64,000 nucleotides of DNA from DTU098 sp964498525 (GTDB lineage Bacteria; Bacillota; Desulfotomaculia; Desulfotomaculales; Pelotomaculaceae). The stretch covers positions 1 through 64,000 of the forward strand of contig CAZCGU010000008.1 in assembly GCA_964498525.1 (NCBI GenBank), in the 5' to 3' direction. A program made the translations under genes and the position numbers. The notes beneath the pieces were generated by a model that was not told the DNA's origin, made no database searches, and saw nothing but the letters and a program-made list of their open reading frames with translations. Shown here one piece after another: positions 1 through 8,762 of the stretch (position 1 is the stretch's first letter; every line of letters begins with the position of its first letter).

Positions 1-339
1 GATGGGCGTCTCTTTTTTCAAAGGTCATTTTCAATGATTACAGGAATGCTCCTAACCAAGGGTGACGCCAACACCGGGGCCGACGCCAGGGCGGTGGGCG
101 CCGGGGAGATGGAGGGCATTTACCTCTGCCGTCTGGCGGGGGTCGGCAACTTTGCCATGTTCCTTCAGACGCCATTGGGAATGCTGCTTTTTGTGATAAC
201 GCCCCTCTGCCTTTTTATCCTCTACGATGTTGCTTCGCGCAACAGACGCGGCAAGAAAGGGGACCGCGAAGCCGAGCTGGAGGCCGAGCTGGCAGCCCTG
301 CGGGCGGCCAAAGGCGGGGACAAGAATGTTCCGGGCTAA
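1..339 (+). CDS. SipW-like signal peptidase I, 3' part (5' end outside window)
   Basis: The frame is open from base 1, so this is a gene cut by the window edge and not one starting at the ATG at 34. The visible 113 residues resemble the end of an archaeal/ER-type (S26B) signal peptidase. A TKGDAN block corresponds to the family's Asp-containing GDxN motif. A single hydrophobic segment (FLQTPLGMLLFVITPLCLFI) and a basic, then Glu/Ala-rich coiled tail follow. The catalytic Ser and His regions would lie upstream and cannot be seen. A second, complete SipW lies at 2824-3351, so the locus had at least two such peptidases. The family call rests on a short segment. Confidence 0.65.
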   Translation, partial: DGRLFFQRSFSMITGMLLTKGDANTGADARAVGAGEMEGIYLCRLAGVGNFAMFLQTPLGMLLFVITPLCLFILYDVASRNRRGKKGDREAELEAELAALRAAKGGDKNVPG

Positions 340-510
340 AGGTGGCAAGGATTGGGGGCGCCTGGCGCTTAACCCCGCGGGCAAGATTTGGGAAATTTTC
401 GCAAATTGACTGACTGGTTGACTGCCCGGGGTCAAGTGGCGCAAAGCCGGTGATAAAAGGATAAAACCCAGTATAGGATGCGTCTTAAAAGTACAACCAG
501 ATGTTCCATA

Positions 511-586
511 TTCAAGGGCTAACCTGTCGAAAGGCAGGGGCGCAAAGCCAACGGGCCTAAAGCAGTAGCTAAGGCGGCCGGGTTGC
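511..586 (+). ncRNA. cyclic-di-GMP-I (GEMM) riboswitch aptamer
   Basis: The sequence reads GGGCTAACC at 517-525. A CCTGTC-GAAA-GGCAGG hairpin with a GAAA tetraloop follows at 523-538, then the hallmark GGCGCAAAGCC at 539-549. After that come GGGCCTAA and TAAGG as a tetraloop-receptor-like pair, and the closing GCCGGGTTGC. These blocks occur in the order and spacing of the class I c-di-GMP aptamer. It lies upstream of the TasA/SipW surface operon, on the same strand. The aptamer's 3' arm (574-586) is also the 5' arm of the following terminator. If ligand binding stabilises the aptamer it should prevent termination, which predicts an ON switch; that direction is inference. Confidence 0.88.
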
Positions 587-615
587 TAAAATTTTGGCAA
601 CCCGGCCGCTTTTTT
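574..615 (+). terminator. intrinsic terminator serving as riboswitch expression platform
   Basis: A perfect 13-bp stem (574-586 with 597-609, GCGGCCGGGTTGC and its complement) has a 10-nt loop and is followed by six T. It overlaps the 3' side of the c-di-GMP aptamer and precedes the first operon gene. Confidence 0.9.
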
Positions 616-651
616 AGAAAACAATTGACTGTACTTTGAAGGGAGTGATAA

Positions 652-732
652 ATGGCGCGAAATGAAACCAGGCGGAAATACATAGTGAGGACAGCTGCTG
701 TAAACAACCCTATGGTCAAACTAACGGATTAA
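652..732 (+). CDS. possible 26-residue leader peptide
   Basis: A short ATG-initiated frame (begins MARNETRRKYIV) has a GGGAG ribosome-binding site 7 bases upstream. It lies between the riboswitch terminator and the first TasA-like gene and ends 19 bases before that gene's start. It is basic and matches no family I recognise. It could be a small protein, a leader peptide or chance. Confidence 0.3.
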   Translation: MARNETRRKYIVRTAAVNNPMVKLTD

Positions 733-751
733 AAGAAAGGAATGATAATTA

Positions 752-1393
752 ATGAAAAAGACAAGCAAAACCGCCAGAATCACCATGCTGCTAGTGGTGC
801 TGTGCCTGATTTCGACAGCCATGCTTTCAGGCACCTTCGCCAAGTACACCAGTGAGTTTGCTGGTGAGGACACCGCGCTGATCGCCAAGTGGGATATTTC
901 GGTTACTGATGGTGAGGACAATGTCCTTGGTGGTGTACAAAGCCTTGATTTGTTTAAACATGCCTTTAACCAAAATATCATAACAGGGGCGGGTACAGAT
1001 AAAATTATCGCCCCCGGGGTTTCTGGTGACTTCACCCTAAAAGTTGAAAACATTGGGGATGTAGCCGCCGAGGTAGTTTTTGATTTGGCGGCAAGCGGAA
1101 GTGCAAATGATGTTCCCATCGAATATTCTATTGACGGAAGCAGTTGGGTTAATTTAGGAGACCTTGAAACAGCTCTAAATAGCTTGGCTGGGATGCAGAA
1201 TGTTGCCGCAGGAACTGGTACAGCGGAACAAAAAGTAGAGTGGCGGTGGCAGTTTGAGCGGGGTGAAGATGCTGCTCTGACTGCAAACGATGCGGCTGAC
1301 ACCCTCCTGGGCACCACTTCCGTAACAGATAACCGCTCCACCTACATTCTAACCGTTACCGCTACCGCAACGCAGATTGCGCCTGCTCTGTAG
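752..1393 (+). CDS. TasA/camelysin-like SipW-dependent exported protein
   Basis: The 213-residue protein has a basic N-terminus, a hydrophobic segment (residues 9-28) and then FAKYTSEFAG. That is the SipW-type cleavage region seen in TasA/CalY family proteins (hydrophobic core followed by AKYT). The mature part is a beta-rich domain ending in VEWRWQFE and a Tyr-x-Leu-Thr-Val-Thr strand. This ending is echoed in the C-terminal domain of the next gene. The start is an ATG with AAAGGA upstream. A SipW peptidase is encoded two genes downstream. In the TasA family such proteins form extracellular fibres; fibre formation here is inferred. Expression should depend on the upstream c-di-GMP riboswitch. 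Confidence 0.75.
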   Translation: MKKTSKTARITMLLVVLCLISTAMLSGTFAKYTSEFAGEDTALIAKWDISVTDGEDNVLGGVQSLDLFKHAFNQNIITGAGTDKIIAPGVSGDFTLKVENIGDVAAEVVFDLAASGSANDVPIEYSIDGSSWVNLGDLETALNSLAGMQNVAAGTGTAEQKVEWRWQFERGEDAALTANDAADTLLGTTSVTDNRSTYILTVTATATQIAPAL

Positions 1394-1533
1394 TTACTCC
1401 TTAGTTGTCACACCCCAAGAGAGCTCCGGCTCTCTTTCGGAGGGCGCAAAACACTTGTGCGCCTCCCGAAAGACAGCCGGCGGTAGTTTTTTCAAGGAAG
1501 CCACGCTGCTTTGCCCTAAAACCGGAGGACGAC

Positions 1534-2805
1534 ATGGAACAGGCTATACAAAATGAAAATGCGGAAAGAAGGCGCAAATATTACATCCTATCGGTGATTA
1601 TAACTATTATCGTAATCTACGCCGCTGTGCCCGCTTACGGGATCGTCCGTGACATAAGTACGGGACAGCATGTTTTCATTTTGAGTTCGGATCTGCCCGG
1701 CGCGCAAATGAAACGGCCTGTCCTGGGGTTTTTCAACAGGATCTATGGTTTGTTTTCCCCGCGGCAGAAGGTGCCTGTACCTGTGGAGCGGCGGGTTGAT
1801 TTGGCGGGCCGGGTTGTCTACACCGATTACACGCCCTATCCCGGCGGGATTGTTGAACTTCGCGGCGGCCCGCGCCAAACCCGGACAGACAACGAAGGCT
1901 GCTTCCTTTTTACCGAAGTCGAAGGCGGCGCCCATATCCTGAGTGTCCTTGACGGAGCCGGGAAGTCCCTGGCGGAATGTAAAGTGGCTATAAATTGGAC
2001 GCAGGGGACAGGGGATTTAACGCTGACCCGTCTTCCCGACGGAACCTACGTTTTTCAGGTGCCCATGCAGGTTAAGGTGCTGGAATTCACTGTTTTCCTG
2101 CACAGGGGGGCGGACGGGAAGGTTGCTTCCATCGAAAGCATTGTGCTGGGATTCGTTCCCGGAGACGCCGGCCGGCCGGGGGACCAAACCAGTTCCGTTC
2201 ATCCCGGAGGCGCCGAAAAACCGGCCAAACCCGGGGGGCCAACCATACACCCGGGCGCCCCCACCGTCCCGCCCGAGCAGGGCGGGGGGGGGAGTGAAGA
2301 CAGCGGATCGGGCAGCGGTGGCGGCGGCGGGAGCGGAAATGGAGGAAATGCGTCCCCACCCTTTGATTTTGACGTTCTGGATACGGCGACACGCACTCCC
2401 TACGGGACCAGTGGCGCCATAAAGGTCAATATCTTCGGCTCCCACAAGCGCCTGGCTCCGGGTATGAGCGGAACGTATTTATTTACAGTGGACAACACGG
2501 GCAACAGGTACCCGTCCCTCTACGATATAGAGTTTGCGGTGAAGGATACGCTTCCAGATCCGCTAAAGATCCCCCTTCTGTACCGTCTTAAGGCTGACGG
2601 CGTGTACGTTGCGGGGAACGAATCCGCGTGGTGTCCGGCGCCGGAACTCTACCAGAAAAGCGTGGTGGCCGGGGGCAGGGACGTTGAGTATGCCCTGGAC
2701 TGGCACTGGCCGGAAGGGGCCAACGACAACGACTTTGCCGCGTACGCCGGGGATCCCGCCTATTCTTACAGTTTAACGGTTAGAGTTACAGCCCAGGCCC
2801 AGTAA
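1534..2805 (+). CDS. membrane-anchored protein with Gly/Pro-rich linker and TasA-like C-terminal domain
   Basis: The ATG at 1534 follows GGAGGAC and was chosen over an upstream in-frame extension that lacks a ribosome-binding site. The 423-residue protein has one N-terminal membrane segment (residues 16-38). A small beta domain resembling carboxypeptidase regulatory-like folds follows at about 85-150. Then comes a Pro/Gly/Ser-rich linker with runs of Gly at about 205-272, and a C-terminal domain ending in VEYALDWHW and YSYSLTVRVTA. The last domain resembles the end of the preceding TasA-like protein. An anchor or base for the fibre proteins is plausible, but no direct function is recognised. 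Confidence 0.55.
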   Translation: MEQAIQNENAERRRKYYILSVIITIIVIYAAVPAYGIVRDISTGQHVFILSSDLPGAQMKRPVLGFFNRIYGLFSPRQKVPVPVERRVDLAGRVVYTDYTPYPGGIVELRGGPRQTRTDNEGCFLFTEVEGGAHILSVLDGAGKSLAECKVAINWTQGTGDLTLTRLPDGTYVFQVPMQVKVLEFTVFLHRGADGKVASIESIVLGFVPGDAGRPGDQTSSVHPGGAEKPAKPGGPTIHPGAPTVPPEQGGGGSEDSGSGSGGGGGSGNGGNASPPFDFDVLDTATRTPYGTSGAIKVNIFGSHKRLAPGMSGTYLFTVDNTGNRYPSLYDIEFAVKDTLPDPLKIPLLYRLKADGVYVAGNESAWCPAPELYQKSVVAGGRDVEYALDWHWPEGANDNDFAAYAGDPAYSYSLTVRVTAQAQ

Positions 2806-2823
2806 GAGGAGGTGGAAATTGTT

Positions 2824-3351
2824 TTGGCAGCCGGAGCAATAAGAAGCATGACTAACTGGCTGAAGTACTTGCCCCTGGGGTTTCTGGCCCTGTTGATCCT
2901 GATCAATTTCTACCTTGGCATTAATAAAGCGGTAACCCGCAATCCTGTGCCCAAGTTTTTGGGTTTTTCACCCCTAGTTGTTTTGTCCGGTTCCATGGAG
3001 CCTGCCCTGTACCCGGGGGATCTGGTCCTGATCCGGGCCCAGGCGGCGGAAAAATACCGGACCGGCGATGTCGTAACCTATCTGGAAGGCGGCTGCGCCT
3101 ATACCCACCGCATTGTCAGGGAGGAAAACGGTGTTTTTACCCTGCAGGGCGACAACAACAATGTGGCCGATGAATATTTGACAGCCGGCCAGTTTGAGGG
3201 CAAGGTGATCCTGCGCATTCCCAAAATAGGCCTTGTTATGGTTTTTTTAAGGAAACCAGCGGGTTTTGCGCTGGTGGGTGTGCTGCTGGTCCTGGGCGTT
3301 TACGGCGGGGACCTGTACCGGAGAACGCGGAAAAGAACGCAAAAAAGTTGA
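2824..3351 (+). CDS. sipW: signal peptidase I, SipW type (S26B)
   Basis: This is an ER/archaeal-type signal peptidase. The nucleophile is in VLSGSMEPALYPGD, the general base is a His in THRIV rather than the Lys of bacterial Lep, and the Asp motif is GDNNNVADEYL. Membrane segments lie near both ends (about residues 12-32 and 140-160). AAGAGGAGG lies 11 bases before TTG 2824. The in-frame GTG at 2812 overlaps that site and ATG 2848 is an alternative start. It sits between two genes with SipW-type signal sequences, so it probably processes the proteins of this operon. Confidence 0.88.
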   Translation: MAAGAIRSMTNWLKYLPLGFLALLILINFYLGINKAVTRNPVPKFLGFSPLVVLSGSMEPALYPGDLVLIRAQAAEKYRTGDVVTYLEGGCAYTHRIVREENGVFTLQGDNNNVADEYLTAGQFEGKVILRIPKIGLVMVFLRKPAGFALVGVLLVLGVYGGDLYRRTRKRTQKS

Positions 3352-3362
3352 AGTGGTGACCT

Positions 3363-4538
3363 ATGAAGCTAAGAAATATACTTTTAGTGCTTTTTCTTGC
3401 GGCAATAATTAGTTCAACCTTGTTGTCATCAACCCTGGCCAGGTATACGGACGAATTTACCGGCGGGGATACGGCCTTAATTGCCGCCTGGAACATGGGC
3501 GCCAGGGGCGAGGACGACGTTGAGAGCGAGTTTTATAATAAGGGTTTTACCTTCAACTTGTTTGACTCCCGGAGTGTCCAGCCCCAGGACCACGGTGAGA
3601 AATCATTTGCCTTCAGGGGCGGCGGTTCCGATGTGGCCATAGCCTATGACGTAAAAATGAACATGGTGGACCTGCTGCGGCTGACAACAGATGAGCTTAA
3701 AGCTGTCATCGGCGGGGTAGTGGATCAGGATGTCTTCGCCCCCTTTATTTTCAAGATCACCGCAAAATTAAACGAAGGCGCAAGCGGTTCGGTTCCCGTA
3801 ATATTCAGCCCTTACGATGAAACATCCCCGTACTACGGCGCCGGCTGGTTCAGACCGAAGGACCTGGAGCTTGACGAAGAGGGTTATTTTAGTGTTTTTG
3901 CGGGGTCACCGGTTTTTCCCCCGGGCAGTGCCGACGAGGTTGCCATTACCGTGGCCTGGCAGTGGAACACGTCTTTTTATCTGAATGATACGGACATTCC
4001 GGCGGTGATGGCGCCCAATAACGTGGTCCCGGACCCCTCGGGGGAAATCACAGGGGATTACCTGCCCTACTACCAGGCGGCCCATGACCAGTATTACGGC
4101 AGCGGCGGCTTGCTGGAAAGGTATGAAGCCGCCCAGAATAAGCTGGAGCTCTATTTTGAAGTTCACGGCAGCCCGGACAGCAACGGAAACTGGCCCCCAC
4201 ACAGTGTTGCCTGCCCCATGTCGGAGGCCGAACACAATGCGCACTATAACGCAATTGCAGACCCGAAGGAGCGGCAGGCTTTTCTCTACACCCACGGGGG
4301 TATTATGGACCCGGGCGGAGGCATTGTCTGGACGGAGCACGCCGTAATGTGCACAGCGGACCACTTTGGGGAATACAGCGTTCTGGAAGCAAAGGCCAGA
4401 AGCGCTCATGAGGCCTGCCGGACCTCGCTGCTGCAGGCCTACGATGATTACGACACCTTTGCCGCCGATATACTGGCTGCCAGGGAAGTGGCGACGGTCC
4501 TGTTCCAAATCAGCGGGGAGCAGGTGTCACCCCAATAA
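3363..4538 (+). CDS. large TasA-like SipW-dependent exported protein
   Basis: The 391-residue protein has a hydrophobic leader followed by TLARYTDEFTGGDTALIAAW, almost the same cleavage-region pattern as the protein at 752-1393. A beta-rich first half (to about residue 205, with a VAWQW strand) is followed by a region unlike TasA (about 220-391). That region is rich in Tyr, His and Ala, has helical character and several Cys/His residues (HSVACPMSEAEHNAHYN, HAVMCTADHFGEY). The second half is not recognised. It starts 11 bases after sipW, so co-transcription is likely. Confidence 0.65.
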   Translation: MKLRNILLVLFLAAIISSTLLSSTLARYTDEFTGGDTALIAAWNMGARGEDDVESEFYNKGFTFNLFDSRSVQPQDHGEKSFAFRGGGSDVAIAYDVKMNMVDLLRLTTDELKAVIGGVVDQDVFAPFIFKITAKLNEGASGSVPVIFSPYDETSPYYGAGWFRPKDLELDEEGYFSVFAGSPVFPPGSADEVAITVAWQWNTSFYLNDTDIPAVMAPNNVVPDPSGEITGDYLPYYQAAHDQYYGSGGLLERYEAAQNKLELYFEVHGSPDSNGNWPPHSVACPMSEAEHNAHYNAIADPKERQAFLYTHGGIMDPGGGIVWTEHAVMCTADHFGEYSVLEAKARSAHEACRTSLLQAYDDYDTFAADILAAREVATVLFQISGEQVSPQ

Positions 4539-4568
4539 AAGACCGGTCAGGGTTAAGGGGGCTGAAAG

Positions 4569-5153
4569 ATGAGATATAAGCGTACAAACAAATACAAAAA
4601 TAAAATCAAGCTGAAAAAGCTGTATTACTATTTGACCTGCTTGTTTATCATATCCTTTGTTATCACAGGAGTTTCCTTTTCCCGGTTCAGCACGACGATA
4701 ACCAGCACGGGCGCTCTAAATGTTGACGATCCGGATCCAGGGCAGGGCCCGGTAATACCGGGCATTGAGTTTTCAACCTGGGCCCTGGATTACGGGGTTG
4801 CTTCTGTTTCCCTGGCCGGGCTGTCGCCGGGAGATACCAAAACCGTTAACATCTGGGTAAGCAATAAAGACAGCTCCGGGACAGTAAGCGGCTATAACCA
4901 GAACGTTACCCTGGAACTGAAAACAACCATTAACCTTCCCTTGAACTATACGCTGATGAGAAATGGGAACCCTGTTGCCCTTAGCAATTCCGACCCCTAC
5001 CGTTATGTCAGTGAAATCCAGGTGTTTACGGCAGACGTGGAGGAAACGAAATCCTATGCGCTGACGATCTCCTGGCCGGATGAGAGCAATCATTTGATGT
5101 ACAGAAATGAGCTGGATTATATTGAACTCAGAGTAAAGGCTGTGCAGGCATAA
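4569..5153 (+). CDS. exported protein with SipW-type signal, minor matrix/pilin-like
   Basis: The 194-residue protein has a very basic N-terminus (many Lys/Arg in residues 2-18) and a hydrophobic segment at about 19-40. VSFSRFSTTITSTGAL follows, and then a beta-sandwich-like domain. It begins 30 bases after the preceding gene with GGGGGCTGAAAG upstream. The layout of signal, SRFS-like junction and beta domain matches the other exported proteins here. The sequence itself is not recognised, and the link to SipW processing is inference from context. Confidence 0.55.
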   Translation: MRYKRTNKYKNKIKLKKLYYYLTCLFIISFVITGVSFSRFSTTITSTGALNVDDPDPGQGPVIPGIEFSTWALDYGVASVSLAGLSPGDTKTVNIWVSNKDSSGTVSGYNQNVTLELKTTINLPLNYTLMRNGNPVALSNSDPYRYVSEIQVFTADVEETKSYALTISWPDESNHLMYRNELDYIELRVKAVQA

Positions 5154-5174
5154 AAAAAAGGCAGGTTAATCCTT

Positions 5175-5972
5175 ATGCGCTACAAAAGATGGAATACGGC
5201 AAAAATAAACCGGAAAAAACAACGGGGATTAATTGCGGCCGTCATCGCGGCGGCCATCTTAATGGTGTCTTTTTACCCCGGTACCCATACCTTTGCCCGC
5301 TATGCCTATACAAAGCTTATGAAATCCTTCATCGCTACCGCCGCAGCTGACTTTTATTTCACCAGCGACCTTTTGTCCGACGCTGCGGAGGTTCCCACTT
5401 ACCAAATAACCCATGACTGGACTACAGCGGCCACCATTAACTTTGAGCTTAGGAACTATGAAAACCAGCTGAATATTTCGGATCGAACCATAACCTACAA
5501 CGTCTCGGCTTCACCGGCGGGCGGCAGCGTGGGCGGCGCTATTGTGCCCAATGGCCAGGTGGGGCAGCAGAGGCCGGTCAGCCTCAGCATCCCTGTACCC
5601 GCCAATCCCGCCGCGCCGCAGGAAGTGCTGGTGACCGCCGTTTCCTTCCGTCCCTATACTAAAACGCTCCAGGGCCGGTTTGTCATCCTGCCGGCCATCT
5701 CCTATAATATAGCGGAAAACGACGGTTCCCCAGTGGCCACCTTTACTCTCACGCTGTCCCGCAGCGCCCAGGCTAACCGGACTGTGGCCATTGCCTGGCA
5801 GGCGGGCGCCGTGCCGGACATGACCAGTCCCCTGGTGCAGAACGCTACCAGCCTTAACCTGGCCAACAGGATCCTGACGACCTCCCTCAACACGGCGTCT
5901 GTTTACGAGCTGATTTTCTTTAAGGACAACCCCGGGGAAAATTATACGGCGGTAACTGCCACAGGAGTGTAG
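5175..5972 (+). CDS. exported beta-rich protein with SipW-type signal
   Basis: The 265-residue protein has a Lys/Arg-rich N-terminus, a hydrophobic segment (about 18-38) and HTFARYAYTKLMKS. This is the same AR/KY junction as its neighbours, followed by a Ser/Thr/Ala-rich beta domain. It starts 21 bases after the preceding stop and ends four bases before the GLUG-repeat gene, so it belongs to the same operon. No specific family is recognised. Confidence 0.55.
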   Translation: MRYKRWNTAKINRKKQRGLIAAVIAAAILMVSFYPGTHTFARYAYTKLMKSFIATAAADFYFTSDLLSDAAEVPTYQITHDWTTAATINFELRNYENQLNISDRTITYNVSASPAGGSVGGAIVPNGQVGQQRPVSLSIPVPANPAAPQEVLVTAVSFRPYTKTLQGRFVILPAISYNIAENDGSPVATFTLTLSRSAQANRTVAIAWQAGAVPDMTSPLVQNATSLNLANRILTTSLNTASVYELIFFKDNPGENYTAVTATGV

Positions 5973-5976
5973 CCCG

Positions 5977-8703
5977 ATGAATAAGATGAGCAAAAGAATT
6001 TTTAAATACCTGATTATAATTGTCCTTGTGGGCAACGTCTGGTTTTTTTCCTCCCTGACGCCTTTTCCGGTGTTCAGAGATACCGCCGCCCAGGCGGTAA
6101 GCCCCCTTTGGGACGGCAGCGTTGCCGCAAGTTTCGCCGGCGGGACGGGAACAGAGGCGGATCCCTATTTAATCAGCAACGGCGCCCAGTTGGCCTACTT
6201 AGCCCAAAGGGTCAACAGCGGCAGCGGTTTTGCCGGTCAGAACATCAAGCTCACCCAGGATATTTTGCTCAACGAGATGAACAACGGCGCCTTTGTGTCC
6301 CCGGCGCCCAGAGCCTTTACCAGGATAGGAAGCAGCGAGGGCAACAGTTTTAAGGGTAATTTTAACGGATCCGGCTATAAAATAATCGGCTTGTACATAA
6401 ATATCGAATCCTGGATTCACTACGGGGGATTATTCGGCTATGCCGCCGCCGGAAGCGCGATCCGCAACTTGGGTGTAACGGGGGTTGTAAATGGAGGTTA
6501 TGAAACAGGGACTATAGCCGGCTATACGAAAGGTCTGATTGCCGGCTGCGACGTCAGCTGTAAAGTGACAGGCGCCCAGACCCATGCCGGGGGTATAGCG
6601 GGCTATGCCGGCGCCGGCAGTGAAATTAACAACTGTACCGTTTCGGGAAGTTCCATATACGCAAGGACCCACGCCGGCGGAGTGGCCGGTCAGACGGAAG
6701 GGATCATCACGGATTGCAGCGTAGACGGTACGGTGACGGCCAATGATTTTTATGTCGGCGGTATAGTCGGGTATGCTTCCGGTCAGAGCGTGATAAGCAA
6801 TACCTCAGTTGCGGGAACTGTATCCGGCAGATCCTATGTGGGCGGCGTGGCCGGCGCGACGGATAAAACTGTTCTGACAGGCTGCCAGAGCAATTGTACG
6901 GTGACGGGATATGATTTTTACGTAGGCGGTGTGGCGGGCTATGCCGGCACAGGCAGTGAAATCAGCTATGCCACCGTGGCGGGAACCGCTACGGGGAGAT
7001 CTTACATTGGCGGCGTGGCCGGCTACACCGACGGTCTTATCGAGGTTTGTATAAACAACGGCGCTGTGTCCGGTCTGGAGGAAAAGATAGGCGGCGTGGC
7101 CGGTTATGCCGACAGTCACAACAGCGTGAGCAACTGTTTAAACAAGGGCTCCGTCACCGCGACCGGCGGGAACCGCAGCGGTATAGGGGGCATTGTGGGC
7201 AGCGGGAACTGGGCCGACCCCGCCTCGGCCATACACAACAATTTAAGCATCGGCGCTGTGTCGGGCCGTGTCAATGTGGGCGGTATAGCCGGCCAGGCCG
7301 CTCCGCCCCTGGGGGTTCAGGATGCCTGGAACAATTACTACACCAACGCCCCGGCTGGAACGGGGGCAGGGGATGTCCCGGCCCGGGACGGCGCGGTTTC
7401 CGTCGGGAACAGGTCCTGGCTGGAAATAATTGATCTGCTGAACAGCGACAATCCTGCGGGCGACGACATATGGACGGAGGATGAGGATGGCATTCCCATA
7501 CCACGCGTATTTGCCCCGGATCATGTGGTTGGAAGTTTTAACGCCAGGATCAAGGAAGGTAAATGTTTTACGGCCCCCCAGGTGGGAGAAAGTACGGCGG
7601 CGGCCATTACCTCCGACAGTGTTTTTACGGTGGTTTTCAGCGCAACTTACAGCAGAAGCTATGATCCCGCCGCCCAAACCCTGGGTCTGTCTCAGGAAGG
7701 GGCGGTTGTTCCCCTGCCGGCCAATACTTCAATAATTATGCTGGTGGACGGCGCATACTATTATAAGAACCTTGGATCCGGACTGGGGACAAAACTGGTT
7801 CTGGGTGAATTTATCAAGATGGGCAGCCTGACGCAACACTACGCCCCGGCGTTCTGGCCGGCTGAGTCTGCCAAGGAATATTTGTTTATCTTCGATTTTT
7901 CCAGAGCAACACCCGGGGTTTCCGCAGGTACATGTAAAGTGGAACTGCTGCTGCCCGCCGCCGGTTCTTACACGGGTCCGGCGCCTTCCCTTACGGTGAC
8001 GGGAGCCAACGCCTACGCCCTGGAGGCAAGCGGGACAGCCGGCTCGTATAACCTGAGTTTTTCCAGGACGGGGGTTGCGGGTTACGATTATAAAACGGAC
8101 GGAAAAAGCTACGCCTTCGAATTAGCCCTGCAACAGGGCGGGTTAAATGTGCCCTGGCCCATCGGCGCCGGGATCAACGGAGTTACCCTGAACTCAGCCC
8201 TGCCCTACGTCTTTGCAGCCGCGTCTTTCGGTAATAATTCCGTTTCCATTGACCTGTCCGGCTGTATAAACCTGCCCGGACAGGGGAACTATGATCTCCA
8301 GGTCCAGGCCTATGCCTGTAATGACGCAACCTCCCCCCGGGAGGGCTATTTGCTGGCAAGCGGCTCCACTACTCTGACAATAACGGAACCCGTTCAATAC
8401 GCCATCAGGGCCGGCGCCTCCACCAGGGTTTTTGATAAATCGACAGCCGCCATTCCGGTTTCCTTTGCTGTGGACACGCTGGGTCCGGGCTCTGTCAAGT
8501 CCACCCTGCAGCGCAAATACGGTACGTCCTATGTCAATATAGAGGATCAGACAAATCTTCCGGTAAGCCTGGCGGGGGGCGGCGCTACCTTAATCGTGCC
8601 GGCCGGTTACGAAGCGGGAACGTACCGCTTTGTGTTAACGCTTTACGACGCCGGGGGGCATCCCAGGGCGCAGGCGGCGGAGAGCTTGATCATTAAGGAA
8701 TGA
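5977..8703 (+). CDS. secreted GLUG-repeat surface protein
   Basis: The 908-residue protein has an N-terminal hydrophobic export segment (about residues 10-28). A GTGTEADPYLISNGAQLAYL entry motif follows, typical of GLUG-repeat surface proteins. Roughly ten GLUG-like repeats of the form GGVAGY-x-n-C/T-x-V span about residues 145-430 and predict a beta-helix. The C-terminal half contains further beta domains I do not recognise. No LPXTG motif or SLH domain is visible, so cell-surface attachment is unexplained. It is the last and largest gene of the riboswitch-led operon. GLUG proteins are usually adhesins or surface proteins; that role is inferred. Confidence 0.72.
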   Translation: MNKMSKRIFKYLIIIVLVGNVWFFSSLTPFPVFRDTAAQAVSPLWDGSVAASFAGGTGTEADPYLISNGAQLAYLAQRVNSGSGFAGQNIKLTQDILLNEMNNGAFVSPAPRAFTRIGSSEGNSFKGNFNGSGYKIIGLYINIESWIHYGGLFGYAAAGSAIRNLGVTGVVNGGYETGTIAGYTKGLIAGCDVSCKVTGAQTHAGGIAGYAGAGSEINNCTVSGSSIYARTHAGGVAGQTEGIITDCSVDGTVTANDFYVGGIVGYASGQSVISNTSVAGTVSGRSYVGGVAGATDKTVLTGCQSNCTVTGYDFYVGGVAGYAGTGSEISYATVAGTATGRSYIGGVAGYTDGLIEVCINNGAVSGLEEKIGGVAGYADSHNSVSNCLNKGSVTATGGNRSGIGGIVGSGNWADPASAIHNNLSIGAVSGRVNVGGIAGQAAPPLGVQDAWNNYYTNAPAGTGAGDVPARDGAVSVGNRSWLEIIDLLNSDNPAGDDIWTEDEDGIPIPRVFAPDHVVGSFNARIKEGKCFTAPQVGESTAAAITSDSVFTVVFSATYSRSYDPAAQTLGLSQEGAVVPLPANTSIIMLVDGAYYYKNLGSGLGTKLVLGEFIKMGSLTQHYAPAFWPAESAKEYLFIFDFSRATPGVSAGTCKVELLLPAAGSYTGPAPSLTVTGANAYALEASGTAGSYNLSFSRTGVAGYDYKTDGKSYAFELALQQGGLNVPWPIGAGINGVTLNSALPYVFAAASFGNNSVSIDLSGCINLPGQGNYDLQVQAYACNDATSPREGYLLASGSTTLTITEPVQYAIRAGASTRVFDKSTAAIPVSFAVDTLGPGSVKSTLQRKYGTSYVNIEDQTNLPVSLAGGGATLIVPAGYEAGTYRFVLTLYDAGGHPRAQAAESLIIKE

Positions 8704-8762
8704 CAGCTGTGTTGTGCAACCCTTGCGTTAAGAATGAGCACACACCAAAATAGTGGAATATC

